A stretch of 5,833 nt of DNA, from positions 1 through 5,833 of the forward strand of contig CAADWC010000300.1 of the NCBI GenBank assembly GCA_900752625.1. Direction: 5' to 3'. Within the stretch, counting starts at the first letter, position 1; every line of letters starts with the position of its first letter. Shown here in pieces: positions 1-5,419 of this stretch. A program made the position numbers and the translations under genes. This stretch comes from Oscillospiraceae bacterium. GTDB lineage: Bacteria; Bacillota; Clostridia; Oscillospirales; Ruminococcaceae. The notes beneath the pieces were generated by a model, which was given only the letters and a program-made list of their open reading frames with translations, was not told the DNA's origin and made no database searches.

Positions 1-206
1 TACTGTTTTCCTGATTTCTCCCCATTTTTCTTTCATCTTTTTGTCGATATAAATAAATATAAGCCGCACATTATTTTATATGCAGCTTGCTTTATTAACT
101 CTATTGCTCAAAACATCTTATTACAATTTCCAGCTCCTTTATATCAACGCAGCCTCATTTGATCTCTATCTCACCTTTTCAGCATTGCCGAAATCATCAG
201 CAAATA
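1..206. other. Intergenic region downstream of parB, no supported gene
   Basis: This AT-rich stretch follows the parB stop codon and runs to the left window edge. An imperfect inverted repeat (61-68 with 81-88, one mismatch) could form a weak hairpin near the end of the parB transcript, but it lacks a clean T-run, so I do not call it a terminator. On the minus strand a reading frame is open from about position 75 to the edge, with possible starts at 69 (GTG) and 36 (ATG). Neither has a convincing ribosome binding site, so the start of a further gene is possible but not shown. The plus-strand frame open from 1 to 162 has an unnatural Phe/Pro/Ile-rich composition and looks like chance. Confidence 0.5.
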
Positions 207-1124
207 CTAACATAATTTTTTCAGAAAATCCTTAAACATCTCGTCATTTCCAAACTCCATTTCCATAGTAATAACTCCGTTTTTAGATCTCCTGAAATCA
301 GGTGCAATTCCAAGCTCGTTGTATATTGCCGTTCTCGCTTCCAAAAGCATTTTTTCTTGACTGTCTCCGAAAACCACTTTTTTTGATTTTGGTCGGGCCT
401 CCCGGCGGGCCTCCCGCTCCTCAGACTCACGTTTATACCTGCCGCTTACTACCTTATCCACGTGCTCCTCAAATTGACGCACCGACATATTTCCGTTAAG
501 CGCCTGAAGCATTAAAATCTGCTGCTGTTCCTTATCATCAACCCCGCATAAAATCTTGGCGTGACCAATCGATATCTGCTTTTCCACTACTGCTTCCTGA
601 ACCTGTGGAATAAGCTTCAGCAGTCTTATAGAGTTGGTTACCGCACTTCTGGATTTTCCCACGATTCTTGCAATATCCTCCTGGGTCATTCCGAACTCAT
701 CTGAAAGCCGCTTGAATGCCTTTGCCTCCTCAATAGGATTAAGATCCTCCCGCTGAATATTCTCGATAAGCGCTATCTGTGCCACTTCAAGATCTGAAAG
801 CTCCCTGACCAATGCCGGAATTTGACTAAGTCCAGCAATTCTCGCCGCTCTCCAGCGCCGCTCTCCGGCAACTATCATGTATCTGTCCTCGCCTATAGGA
901 CGAACCAGAATAGGCTGCAAAACTCCGTGCTGTCTTATATTGTCCGCCAGCTCGTTAAGCTTGGTTTCATCAAAATCCGATCTGGGCTGATTTCTGTCCG
1001 GCTCTATAAGAGAAAGCCTTATTTCCTCAACTCCCGACTTTTTTCCGTCAGAATTCTCCTCCCCATTGAAATTATCTTCAAATAAAGAATCCAAGCCGTT
1101 TTTCAATCTTTCCTTTTTAGCCAT
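207..1124 (-). CDS. parB: ParB/Spo0J chromosome-partitioning CTPase and parS-binding protein
   Basis: This protein (305 aa) loads onto parS DNA near the origin, slides as a CTP-dependent clamp, and stimulates the ParA ATPase to separate origins and load SMC condensin. Visible in order: a conserved N-terminal helix with the ParA-contacting style (K-x-x-L-x-x-G-L-x-x-L-F, about 4-15); the ParB/Srx CTP-binding domain with NQPR (45-48), GERRWRA (87-93) and ENIQRE (121-126); a helix-turn-helix around 146-168; a charged linker (230-249); and a C-terminal dimerisation domain (255-305). The start at MAKKERLKNG is chosen because GGAGGT lies 6 bases upstream; an ATG 8 codons earlier has no such site. 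It is the last gene of the parA-mnmM-parB set, 53 bp after mnmM. Three perfect parS sites nearby favour ParB over the paralogue Noc, which recognises a different palindrome. The linker carries a 12-nt tandem repeat. Confidence 0.96.
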   Translation of the reverse strand: MAKKERLKNGLDSLFEDNFNGEENSDGKKSGVEEIRLSLIEPDRNQPRSDFDETKLNELADNIRQHGVLQPILVRPIGEDRYMIVAGERRWRAARIAGLSQIPALVRELSDLEVAQIALIENIQREDLNPIEEAKAFKRLSDEFGMTQEDIARIVGKSRSAVTNSIRLLKLIPQVQEAVVEKQISIGHAKILCGVDDKEQQQILMLQALNGNMSVRQFEEHVDKVVSGRYKRESEEREARREARPKSKKVVFGDSQEKMLLEARTAIYNELGIAPDFRRSKNGVITMEMEFGNDEMFKDFLKKLC

Positions 1125-1130
1125 TTTTTT

Positions 1131-1136
1131 ACCTCC
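1131..1136 (-). promoter_or_regulatory. Ribosome binding site of parB (decides the start)
   Basis: GGAGGT on the minus strand, followed by six A residues and then the ATG at 1124. This strong Shine-Dalgarno match at ideal spacing supports the MAKKER start over the upstream in-frame ATG at 1148, which would place this site inside the coding sequence. Confidence 0.85.
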
Positions 1137-1177
1137 GTATAAAATCACATTTGTTCATTTTTCTATAAATCAAAAAT

Positions 1178-1744
1178 CTAGCACTTATATATACGAACCG
1201 ATATCGGCGGACAGTTGGGTCGATTTACAAATTCACTGACAATAACCGTAAATTTGTCCACCGGAAGCTTTGATATGTATTCTAAAACCGCTTTCTTTTC
1301 CTCAAATCCCGTATCTCTTCCATAATATATCGAAAGGCTTATTACTCCTCCGTATTTTAAAAGCTTCAGACATTTTTCAATTGCCTTTAGCGTGGATCCG
1401 GTCTGAGTATGAACGGAATGATCGCCGCCCGGCAGCCAGCCTAAATTAAATACCGCCGCCGATACCGTTTCTTCATCGGCGTATATATCAACATCTTCGT
1501 GACTGCGATGAATAACTTCCGCCGTTTGCGAAAACCCTTTTTCCCTGACCAGTTTCAGAGTACTTTCAACTGCTTCTTTCTGTATGTCAAAGCTAAAAAC
1601 CTTTCCCTTTTCGCCCACAAGCGAACATAAGAAAACCGTGTCGTTTCCCCGTCCCGCAGTGCAATCAATGCATATGTCTCCCGGCTTTACCTGTGACGCC
1701 AGAAATTCATGAGCAAGCTGTACCGCACCAAACGTACTTGCCAT
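1178..1744 (-). CDS. mnmM: YtqB-type SAM methyltransferase, probable tRNA mnm5(s2)U34 methyltransferase
   Basis: A 188-residue class I (Rossmann) SAM-dependent methyltransferase of the PF06962 family, long annotated as 'putative rRNA methylase'. The Bacillus subtilis member YtqB was later characterised as MnmM, which methylates 5-aminomethyl-(2-thio)uridine at tRNA wobble position 34. Visible motifs: the SAM-binding loop DCTAGRGND (27-35), an acidic strand end FDIQ (52-55), the family hallmark NLGWLPGGD (100-108) followed by HTQTGSTLKAI (112-122), and the C-terminal N-x-PP (NCPP, 177-180). The length matches the family. The ATG has an AGAGAGGA-type ribosome site about 9 bases upstream. It lies 143 bp after parA and 53 bp before parB, an unusual place for this gene. 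The family call is firm. The exact substrate is transferred from YtqB and depends on MnmE/MnmG, which are not in this window. Confidence 0.87.
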   Translation of the reverse strand: MASTFGAVQLAHEFLASQVKPGDICIDCTAGRGNDTVFLCSLVGEKGKVFSFDIQKEAVESTLKLVREKGFSQTAEVIHRSHEDVDIYADEETVSAAVFNLGWLPGGDHSVHTQTGSTLKAIEKCLKLLKYGGVISLSIYYGRDTGFEEKKAVLEYISKLPVDKFTVIVSEFVNRPNCPPISVRIYKC

Positions 1745-1767
1745 ATTTTATTTTCCTCTCTTTCTGA

Positions 1768-1783
1768 TGTTCCACGTGGAACA
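1768..1783. promoter_or_regulatory. parS: parS centromere site 1 (perfect palindrome)
   Basis: TGTTCCACGTGGAACA, identical to the consensus bacterial parS bound by ParB/Spo0J. It lies 23 bases upstream of the mnmM start codon and would be inside the mnmM leader if the promoter proposed at 1814-1842 is used. The palindrome extends to 18 bp (1767-1784). Confidence 0.97.
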
Positions 1784-1813
1784 TTTCTTTAATTTCAAGC
1801 TATCTTTTCAGCT

Positions 1814-1842
1814 ATTATAAAAGTATAAATATTCTCATTACA
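1814..1842 (-). promoter_or_regulatory. Possible weak promoter for mnmM-parB
   Basis: A perfect TATAAT (-10) is at 1814-1819 on the minus strand, between the two parS sites and about 70 bases upstream of the mnmM start. The -35 position at 17-bp spacing (TGTAAT) matches poorly, and there is no extended -10 TG. In such an AT-rich gap the -10 could be chance. The 143-bp gap without a visible terminator also permits read-through from parA. Confidence 0.3.
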
Positions 1843-1859
1843 TAAATTGCAGCTTAAAG

Positions 1860-1875
1860 TGTTCCACGTGGAACA
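1860..1875. promoter_or_regulatory. parS: parS centromere site 2 (perfect palindrome)
   Basis: A second exact TGTTCCACGTGGAACA, 12 bases beyond the parA stop codon and 92 bp from site 1 (start to start). The two sites bracket the short parA-mnmM gap, so ParB bound here would cover any promoter between them. Confidence 0.97.
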
Positions 1876-1887
1876 TTTTCTGCTCTA

Positions 1888-2652
1888 TTAAATATTATTT
1901 TTTATTATTTCTTTAGCTAGGGCTTCGTATGCCTTTGATCCTTTGGATTTTTTATCGTAGTAGAGAGCCGGCTGCCCAAAGCTGGGAGCTTCCGACAAAG
2001 CAATGTTTCTGGGAATAACCGTTTTGAAAACATAATCGGAAAAAAAATTTTTTACTTCTGCCACTATCTGTCCGGTTACCTTGTAACGCTCAACATACAT
2101 TGTAAAAAGAATACCTTCTATTTTAAGTTCAGGATTCCACGTTTTCTTAACGCGCTCAATAGTCTGATTAAGCTCTACCAGTCCCTCAAGTGAAAGAAAT
2201 TCACACTGCAAGGGAATAAGCACAGTATCTGCTGCAACAAGAGCATTTATTGTAAGCATATCCAGAGTAGGAGGACAATCTATAAGTATAAAATCATAAA
2301 AATCCTTTGCTTCAATAAGTTTTTTTCTTAACTGTCTGGCTCTGTCCTTGACTGATATAAGCTCTACCGAAGCGCCTGATAGCTTTTGTGTAGTGGGAAC
2401 TACCGAAACGCCTCTGAACTGTGTGGCTACCGCAGCTTCAAACACAGAACATTCATCCATTAAAACTTCATAAATGGTATTTCTTATACTTTTTTTTCGT
2501 ATACCGTAGCTGGTAGTTGTATTGCCCTGAGGATCAAAATCTACAATAAGTACCTTTTTGCCTTTATTTCCGAAAACCGCCGCAAGATTTACCACGGTGG
2601 TTGATTTGCCTACTCCGCCTTTCTGATTTGAAACTGCTATTATTTTTCCCAT
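1888..2652 (-). CDS. parA: ParA/Soj chromosome-partitioning ATPase
   Basis: A 254-residue deviant-Walker ATPase (Soj of B. subtilis is about 253 aa). ATP-bound dimers coat the nucleoid, and ParB at parS stimulates hydrolysis to drive origin segregation; in Bacillus, Soj also modulates DnaA. Visible motifs: deviant Walker A KGGVGKST (11-18) with the signature Lys11 and Lys16, DFDPQGN (38-44), Walker B FILIDCPP (121-128), and the C-terminal PRNIALSEAPSFGQP (214-228), which holds the conserved Arg and is typical of Soj. The MGKIIAVSNQ start matches family N-termini. An in-frame GTG at 2724 would add 24 residues unlike the family. AAAGGAG lies 13 bases upstream of the chosen ATG, a rather long spacing. 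The gene has its own promoter and heads the parA-mnmM-parB set. Oddities: Walker A has Ser rather than the common Thr at residue 17, and the usual TMxDxRTxL segment is altered (184-192). Confidence 0.96.
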   Translation of the reverse strand: MGKIIAVSNQKGGVGKSTTVVNLAAVFGNKGKKVLIVDFDPQGNTTTSYGIRKKSIRNTIYEVLMDECSVFEAAVATQFRGVSVVPTTQKLSGASVELISVKDRARQLRKKLIEAKDFYDFILIDCPPTLDMLTINALVAADTVLIPLQCEFLSLEGLVELNQTIERVKKTWNPELKIEGILFTMYVERYKVTGQIVAEVKNFFSDYVFKTVIPRNIALSEAPSFGQPALYYDKKSKGSKAYEALAKEIIKNNI

Positions 2653-2665
2653 GCCTATAATAAAG

Positions 2666-2672
2666 CTCCTTT
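2666..2672 (-). promoter_or_regulatory. Probable ribosome binding site of parA, long spacing
   Basis: AAAGGAG on the minus strand lies 13 bases before the ATG at 2652. The spacing is longer than usual, but no better site serves this start, and the family-typical N-terminus begins exactly there. The alternative GTG at 2724 has only AAGGG four bases upstream. Confidence 0.6.
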
Positions 2673-2775
2673 CATATTTTGTGTTCTGCACCGGAAATAC
2701 TTTGACTGATAATTTCAGAAGCACAAAACCCTTATTTAAATATTATTTTTTCTGATAGATAAATCATATAAGTTT

Positions 2776-2804
2776 ATTATACTACATATTTCTGTTTTTG
2801 AAAA
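2776..2804 (-). promoter_or_regulatory. Sigma-A-type promoter for parA
   Basis: On the minus strand a -35 TTTTCA (2799-2804, four of six consensus bases) is followed by a 17-bp spacer and a perfect -10 TATAAT (2776-2781). It points into parA from just after the khpB terminator and 28 bp downstream of parS site 3. The inferred transcript start near 2769 gives a leader of roughly 115 bases. ParB bound at the nearby parS could affect it, which is inference. Confidence 0.7.
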
Positions 2805-2831
2805 GCCCCTAATTATAAGTAAATATAAAAA

Positions 2832-2847
2832 TGTTCCACGTGGAACA
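2832..2847. promoter_or_regulatory. parS: parS centromere site 3, within a 24-bp palindrome
   Basis: A third exact TGTTCCACGTGGAACA. Flanking A and T runs extend perfect symmetry to 24 bp (2828-2851), more than at the other two sites. It sits between the khpB terminator and the parA promoter, outside both predicted transcripts. Confidence 0.97.
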
Positions 2848-2880
2848 TTTTATCTTACAAAACATTTGTATGTGCTCATT

Positions 2881-2914
2881 TTTTATAAATAAAAAAGAGC
2901 GGAAAATCCGCTCC
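2881..2914 (-). terminator. Rho-independent terminator after khpB
   Basis: On the minus strand a perfect 7-bp stem GAGCGGA / TCCGCTC (2897-2913) with a TTT loop is followed by six T residues (2891-2896) and further AT-rich sequence. It begins 28 bases after the khpB stop codon, so it closes the rnpA-yidD-yidC-khpB unit and separates it from parA. Confidence 0.92.
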
Positions 2915-2941
2915 TTTAATATCTTATTAAGCACACTAAGA

Positions 2942-3733
2942 CTAAAATTCGATTTTTCCATAAAGTCCAGCGTCAAGACTGTCTTCCGGCTTTGGTTTTT
3001 TATAATCCTTTTCAAAACTTGTGGTTATATCAAAATGTGCTTTAGGCTTTCTGTCGCGGCGTCCGCCGTTTCGTTTTCCGCCTTTTCCGCCTCTGTATCC
3101 GCCGTCCTTAAATTTCTTTTCAGTAGAGCTTATAATAACCTTTCTGTACGGTTCCTCTCCGGTAGAACGGGAAGTTACTCCCTCTATATCAGAAACCGCA
3201 GCGTGAATAATTCTTCTTTCATATGGATTCATAGGTTCAAGAGCGGAAGTTCTTCCATTTTTCTTAACGTTGTTTGCGATTTTTACCGCAAGCTCCTCAA
3301 GCTGCTTTTTCCTTCTTTCACGGAAACCGTTTGAATCGGTTGAAATTCTGAAATATTCCCTGTCTATCTTATTGCATACCAGTGATGAAAGATACTGAAG
3401 TGCGTCCAGCAGCTCGCCCTTTTTGCCTATTAATTCTTCAAATCCATCTCCGTTTATTTCAAACTGAGCTCCGTTTTCGGTTTCGGTAACCTGAATATTC
3501 ACATTTTCTATTTTCATAGCATTCAGAACGCTCATCATATAGCTGCGTGCAATATCAGCTTTGGTTGGAACATATTCGGCTTCTACTTTTGCTTCTCCTT
3601 TAATTTTGCCGAAAATACCTTTTTTAGGCTCTTCAATAACGTTAAAGGAAATTTTCTCAGCATCTGCCCCGAATTCCTTACATGCTGCAAGCTTTGCTTC
3701 CTCTACCGACGAAGCGGTAAATATCTTTTTCAT
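2942..3733 (-). CDS. khpB: KhpB/Jag (SpoIIIJ-associated) RNA-binding protein with Gly/Arg-rich tail
   Basis: A 263-residue cytoplasmic RNA-binding protein. In related bacteria KhpB pairs with KhpA and affects cell elongation and division through bound RNAs. Domains in order: Jag-N (about 1-52) with the hallmark KKGIFG (38-43 region); a KH domain (about 58-135) with IGKKGE, GxxG at 103-106; an R3H domain (about 137-202) with the R-x3-H pair R173/H177 in ERRIIH; then a tail (about 207-263) that is rich in Gly and Arg/Lys (GGYRGGKGGKRNGGRR, 211-226) and ends SLDAGLYGKIEF. The start is set at MKKIFTAS because AGGAAGG lies 9 bases upstream; the in-frame ATG three codons earlier directly abuts that site. 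It follows yidC by 32 bp, the usual pairing, and is the last gene before the terminator. Confidence 0.95.
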   Translation of the reverse strand: MKKIFTASSVEEAKLAACKEFGADAEKISFNVIEEPKKGIFGKIKGEAKVEAEYVPTKADIARSYMMSVLNAMKIENVNIQVTETENGAQFEINGDGFEELIGKKGELLDALQYLSSLVCNKIDREYFRISTDSNGFRERRKKQLEELAVKIANNVKKNGRTSALEPMNPYERRIIHAAVSDIEGVTSRSTGEEPYRKVIISSTEKKFKDGGYRGGKGGKRNGGRRDRKPKAHFDITTSFEKDYKKPKPEDSLDAGLYGKIEF

Positions 3734-3742
3734 TTTTATCAT

Positions 3743-3749
3743 CCTTCCT
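3743..3749 (-). promoter_or_regulatory. Ribosome binding site of khpB (decides the start)
   Basis: AGGAAGG on the minus strand. It touches the upstream ATG at 3742 with no spacer, but sits 9 bases before the ATG at 3733, so the shorter protein MKKIF... is preferred. This also fits the N-terminus of known Jag proteins. Confidence 0.7.
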
Positions 3750-3765
3750 ATCTTCGGATAAAATA

Positions 3766-5118
3766 TCAGTTATCGTTTTCGTTATATTCGTCGCCGTATT
3801 TTTCTGCCATACGCTTTCTTGCTTCATTAAGCTTTTTCCTCTGCAACTCTTTGAGCTCAGCCTTTGAAAGCTTTTTATCTGAATCTTCATCTTCATCGCT
3901 GCTGTAAGTGTAGCTTTTCTTTGAAGCTGTTCCGCCATTCTGAGCCTTTTGCTGTTCCTGAGCCTCGAGAGCTTTTTCCATAAACGACTTTTTTCCGTTC
4001 TTTCTCTTCTGTTTATCCTTTTCAATATCCTTCTGAACAAGCTCCTTTACATGCTCCGGAGTATAAACTACGTTCAGGAATATGGTCTGAAGCAGAGCAA
4101 ACAGCGAAGAATATATCCAGTAAAGTCCGAGTCCGGCAGGATAAGCAAAAGCTATCCACAGAGAGAAAAACGGCATTATAAACAGCATTGCTTTCATTCC
4201 GCCGCCCATACTTGCTGCAGCCGGATTGTTTTTCTTCATAAACAGTTGTGAAACAATCGTACAGGCAAGCTGAAGAACAAAAGACAAAACAGGAATGATT
4301 ATAAGCGGACTTTTTACCGTAGGAATAGCTCCCAGTGAAAGACCGAAAAATTCATACTTGAAATCTTCGGCTTCTTTTCTGACATCGTCAGGAAGAATAT
4401 CTGCATATTTGGCGTTTTCCTTATCCTTGTCCACAAAATCAAAGGTTACAAGCTCTGGTCTTGACTGAGCAAGGTTCTGGGAAACGTATTTTTCATTTGT
4501 TATAAACTGGTCTATATCGTTATGTTTTTCAATTGCTTCAATCAGTGCATCCCACTCGCTGTCGGATTCCACCGCATCTGCGGTCTTGGGATAATTGCCG
4601 CTGTTTCTGAGAGTTTCTTCAAGGGCGGCGTAAACATCCTCTTTTCCCTCTTCCTTATAGCCCTCGATAAGCTTTTCAATGGTTGTATCCTTGCTTTTTA
4701 TCTCAGTGCTTACCGTAGCAAGATTAGTTATAAGCGTATTGCTTTTTTCAACAGAATCCTTATCAAGGTCTGAAACATAGGTAAGAGGTCCATAAATAAC
4801 CGGGATCATTGAAAACAGAATCACCATTGTTATTATCATAGGAAGACAGCTTGCCATGGGATTTACATTTTCCCTGCTGTAAAGCTTCATTGTTTCTTCC
4901 TGAAGCTTTTCCTGATTTTTAGCATATTTCTTTTTCAGCTTTTCAAGCTCCGGCTGGATCATTGAAATTCTTGCCGTGCTTTTCTGCTGCTTTATCTGCA
5001 AAGGAAGCGTTACCAATCTGGTTATAATCGTAAAAATAAGCAGCGCTATTCCGTAATTATGAACCAGCGCATAGCAGCCCTTCATTATCCAACCTAATGG
5101 AGTTGCCAGTATATTCAT
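3766..5118 (-). CDS. yidC: YidC/Oxa1-family membrane protein insertase with expanded extracytoplasmic loop
   Basis: Inserts and folds membrane proteins, alone or with SecYEG. At 450 aa it is much longer than Bacillus SpoIIIJ (about 260). Segments: TM1 (about 19-40) with the conserved groove arginine R34 (TIITRLVTLPL); a cytoplasmic helical hairpin beginning QIKQQKS (41-47) and ending NVNPMASCLP (84-93); TM2 (about 92-112); a hydrophilic loop (about 113-267) predicted outside the membrane; then TM3 (about 269-291), TM4 (about 309-328) and TM5 (about 331-351), with PAGLGLYW (327-334) as the family signature. The Lys/Glu-rich tail (352-450) is of the ribosome-contacting kind. I see no lipoprotein signal, unlike SpoIIIJ. 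The start is supported by GGAGGA six bases upstream. The gene lies between yidD (40 bp) and khpB (32 bp), as in most Bacillota. Confidence 0.96.
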   Translation of the reverse strand: MNILATPLGWIMKGCYALVHNYGIALLIFTIITRLVTLPLQIKQQKSTARISMIQPELEKLKKKYAKNQEKLQEETMKLYSRENVNPMASCLPMIITMVILFSMIPVIYGPLTYVSDLDKDSVEKSNTLITNLATVSTEIKSKDTTIEKLIEGYKEEGKEDVYAALEETLRNSGNYPKTADAVESDSEWDALIEAIEKHNDIDQFITNEKYVSQNLAQSRPELVTFDFVDKDKENAKYADILPDDVRKEAEDFKYEFFGLSLGAIPTVKSPLIIIPVLSFVLQLACTIVSQLFMKKNNPAAASMGGGMKAMLFIMPFFSLWIAFAYPAGLGLYWIYSSLFALLQTIFLNVVYTPEHVKELVQKDIEKDKQKRKNGKKSFMEKALEAQEQQKAQNGGTASKKSYTYSSDEDEDSDKKLSKAELKELQRKKLNEARKRMAEKYGDEYNENDN

Positions 5119-5158
5119 TAATAATCCTCCGTATTTAAAGAGACGTATTTAAATTGTC

Positions 5159-5401
5159 TCATTGTTTGCTTCTTTTAAATAAATGAAATTCTTCGGGAAC
5201 GTGATCTACCCCGCCTCTGCTCCACGGATTGCACCTCAGCAAACGCCAGGCGCTTAAAATAAATCCTTTGAAAAATCCGTGTCTCCTGAAAGCTTCCAGC
5301 GCATAACTTGAACAGCTTGGATAATATCTGCATCTTGGAGGAAACAGCGGACTGATAAATTTTCTGTAAAATTTTATCAGAAGCATAGGAATATATTTCA
5401 T
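5159..5401 (-). CDS. yidD: YidD membrane protein insertion efficiency factor
   Basis: An 80-residue small basic protein of the YidD (UPF0161) family, thought to sit on the inner membrane face by an N-terminal amphipathic helix (about 1-17) and to help YidC-dependent insertion. The two family signatures are complete: [15 protein letters not shown] (23-37) and [14 protein letters not shown] (57-70), with cysteines at 24, 30 and 57. Length is normal. It starts 18 bases after the rnpA stop and precedes yidC by 40 bp, the standard order. No good ribosome site lies at normal distance; the nearest, AAGGA, overlaps the rnpA stop and is 14 bases from the ATG, so translation may depend on coupling with rnpA. 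Confidence 0.96.
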   Translation of the reverse strand: MKYIPMLLIKFYRKFISPLFPPRCRYYPSCSSYALEAFRRHGFFKGFILSAWRLLRCNPWSRGGVDHVPEEFHLFKRSKQ

Positions 5402-5419
5402 TTTAACGCAGCCAGTCCT

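Noticed and set aside
61..88. Possible terminator hairpin after parB
   Set aside because: The stem has a mismatch, the loop is long and no T-run follows on the minus strand; too weak to call as a terminator.
1..162. Plus-strand frame open from the left edge
   Set aside because: Phe/Pro/Ile/His-rich translation with no recognisable motif; typical of AT-rich noncoding sequence read by chance.
101..175. Short minus-strand coding-like stretch after parB (reads GEIEIK, stop, then GCVDIKELEIVIRCFEQ), faintly like a ParB C-terminal pattern
   Set aside because: Too short, interrupted by a stop codon, no start, and only trivial similarity to the local ParB C-terminus. A decayed duplicate cannot be supported.
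454..462. TTATCCACG, close to a DnaA box (TTATCCACA)
   Set aside because: Single copy with a mismatch at the last base, inside the parB coding sequence, with no cluster or AT-rich unwinding region nearby. No oriC is called.
2135..2146. Half parS-like TTCCACGT inside parA
   Set aside because: Only one arm of the palindrome matches and it lies in conserved coding sequence. A full dyad is needed for a credible ParB site.
2831..3334. Plus-strand 167-codon open frame starting MFHVEHF
   Set aside because: It begins inside parS (MFHVEH is simply the translation of the palindrome) and runs antisense to khpB, with low-complexity Ser/Phe-rich composition.
3678..4040. Minus-strand 120-codon open frame overlapping yidC and khpB
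   Set aside because: Arg/Lys-rich frame-shifted shadow of the YidC tail and khpB start; both overlapped genes are well supported.
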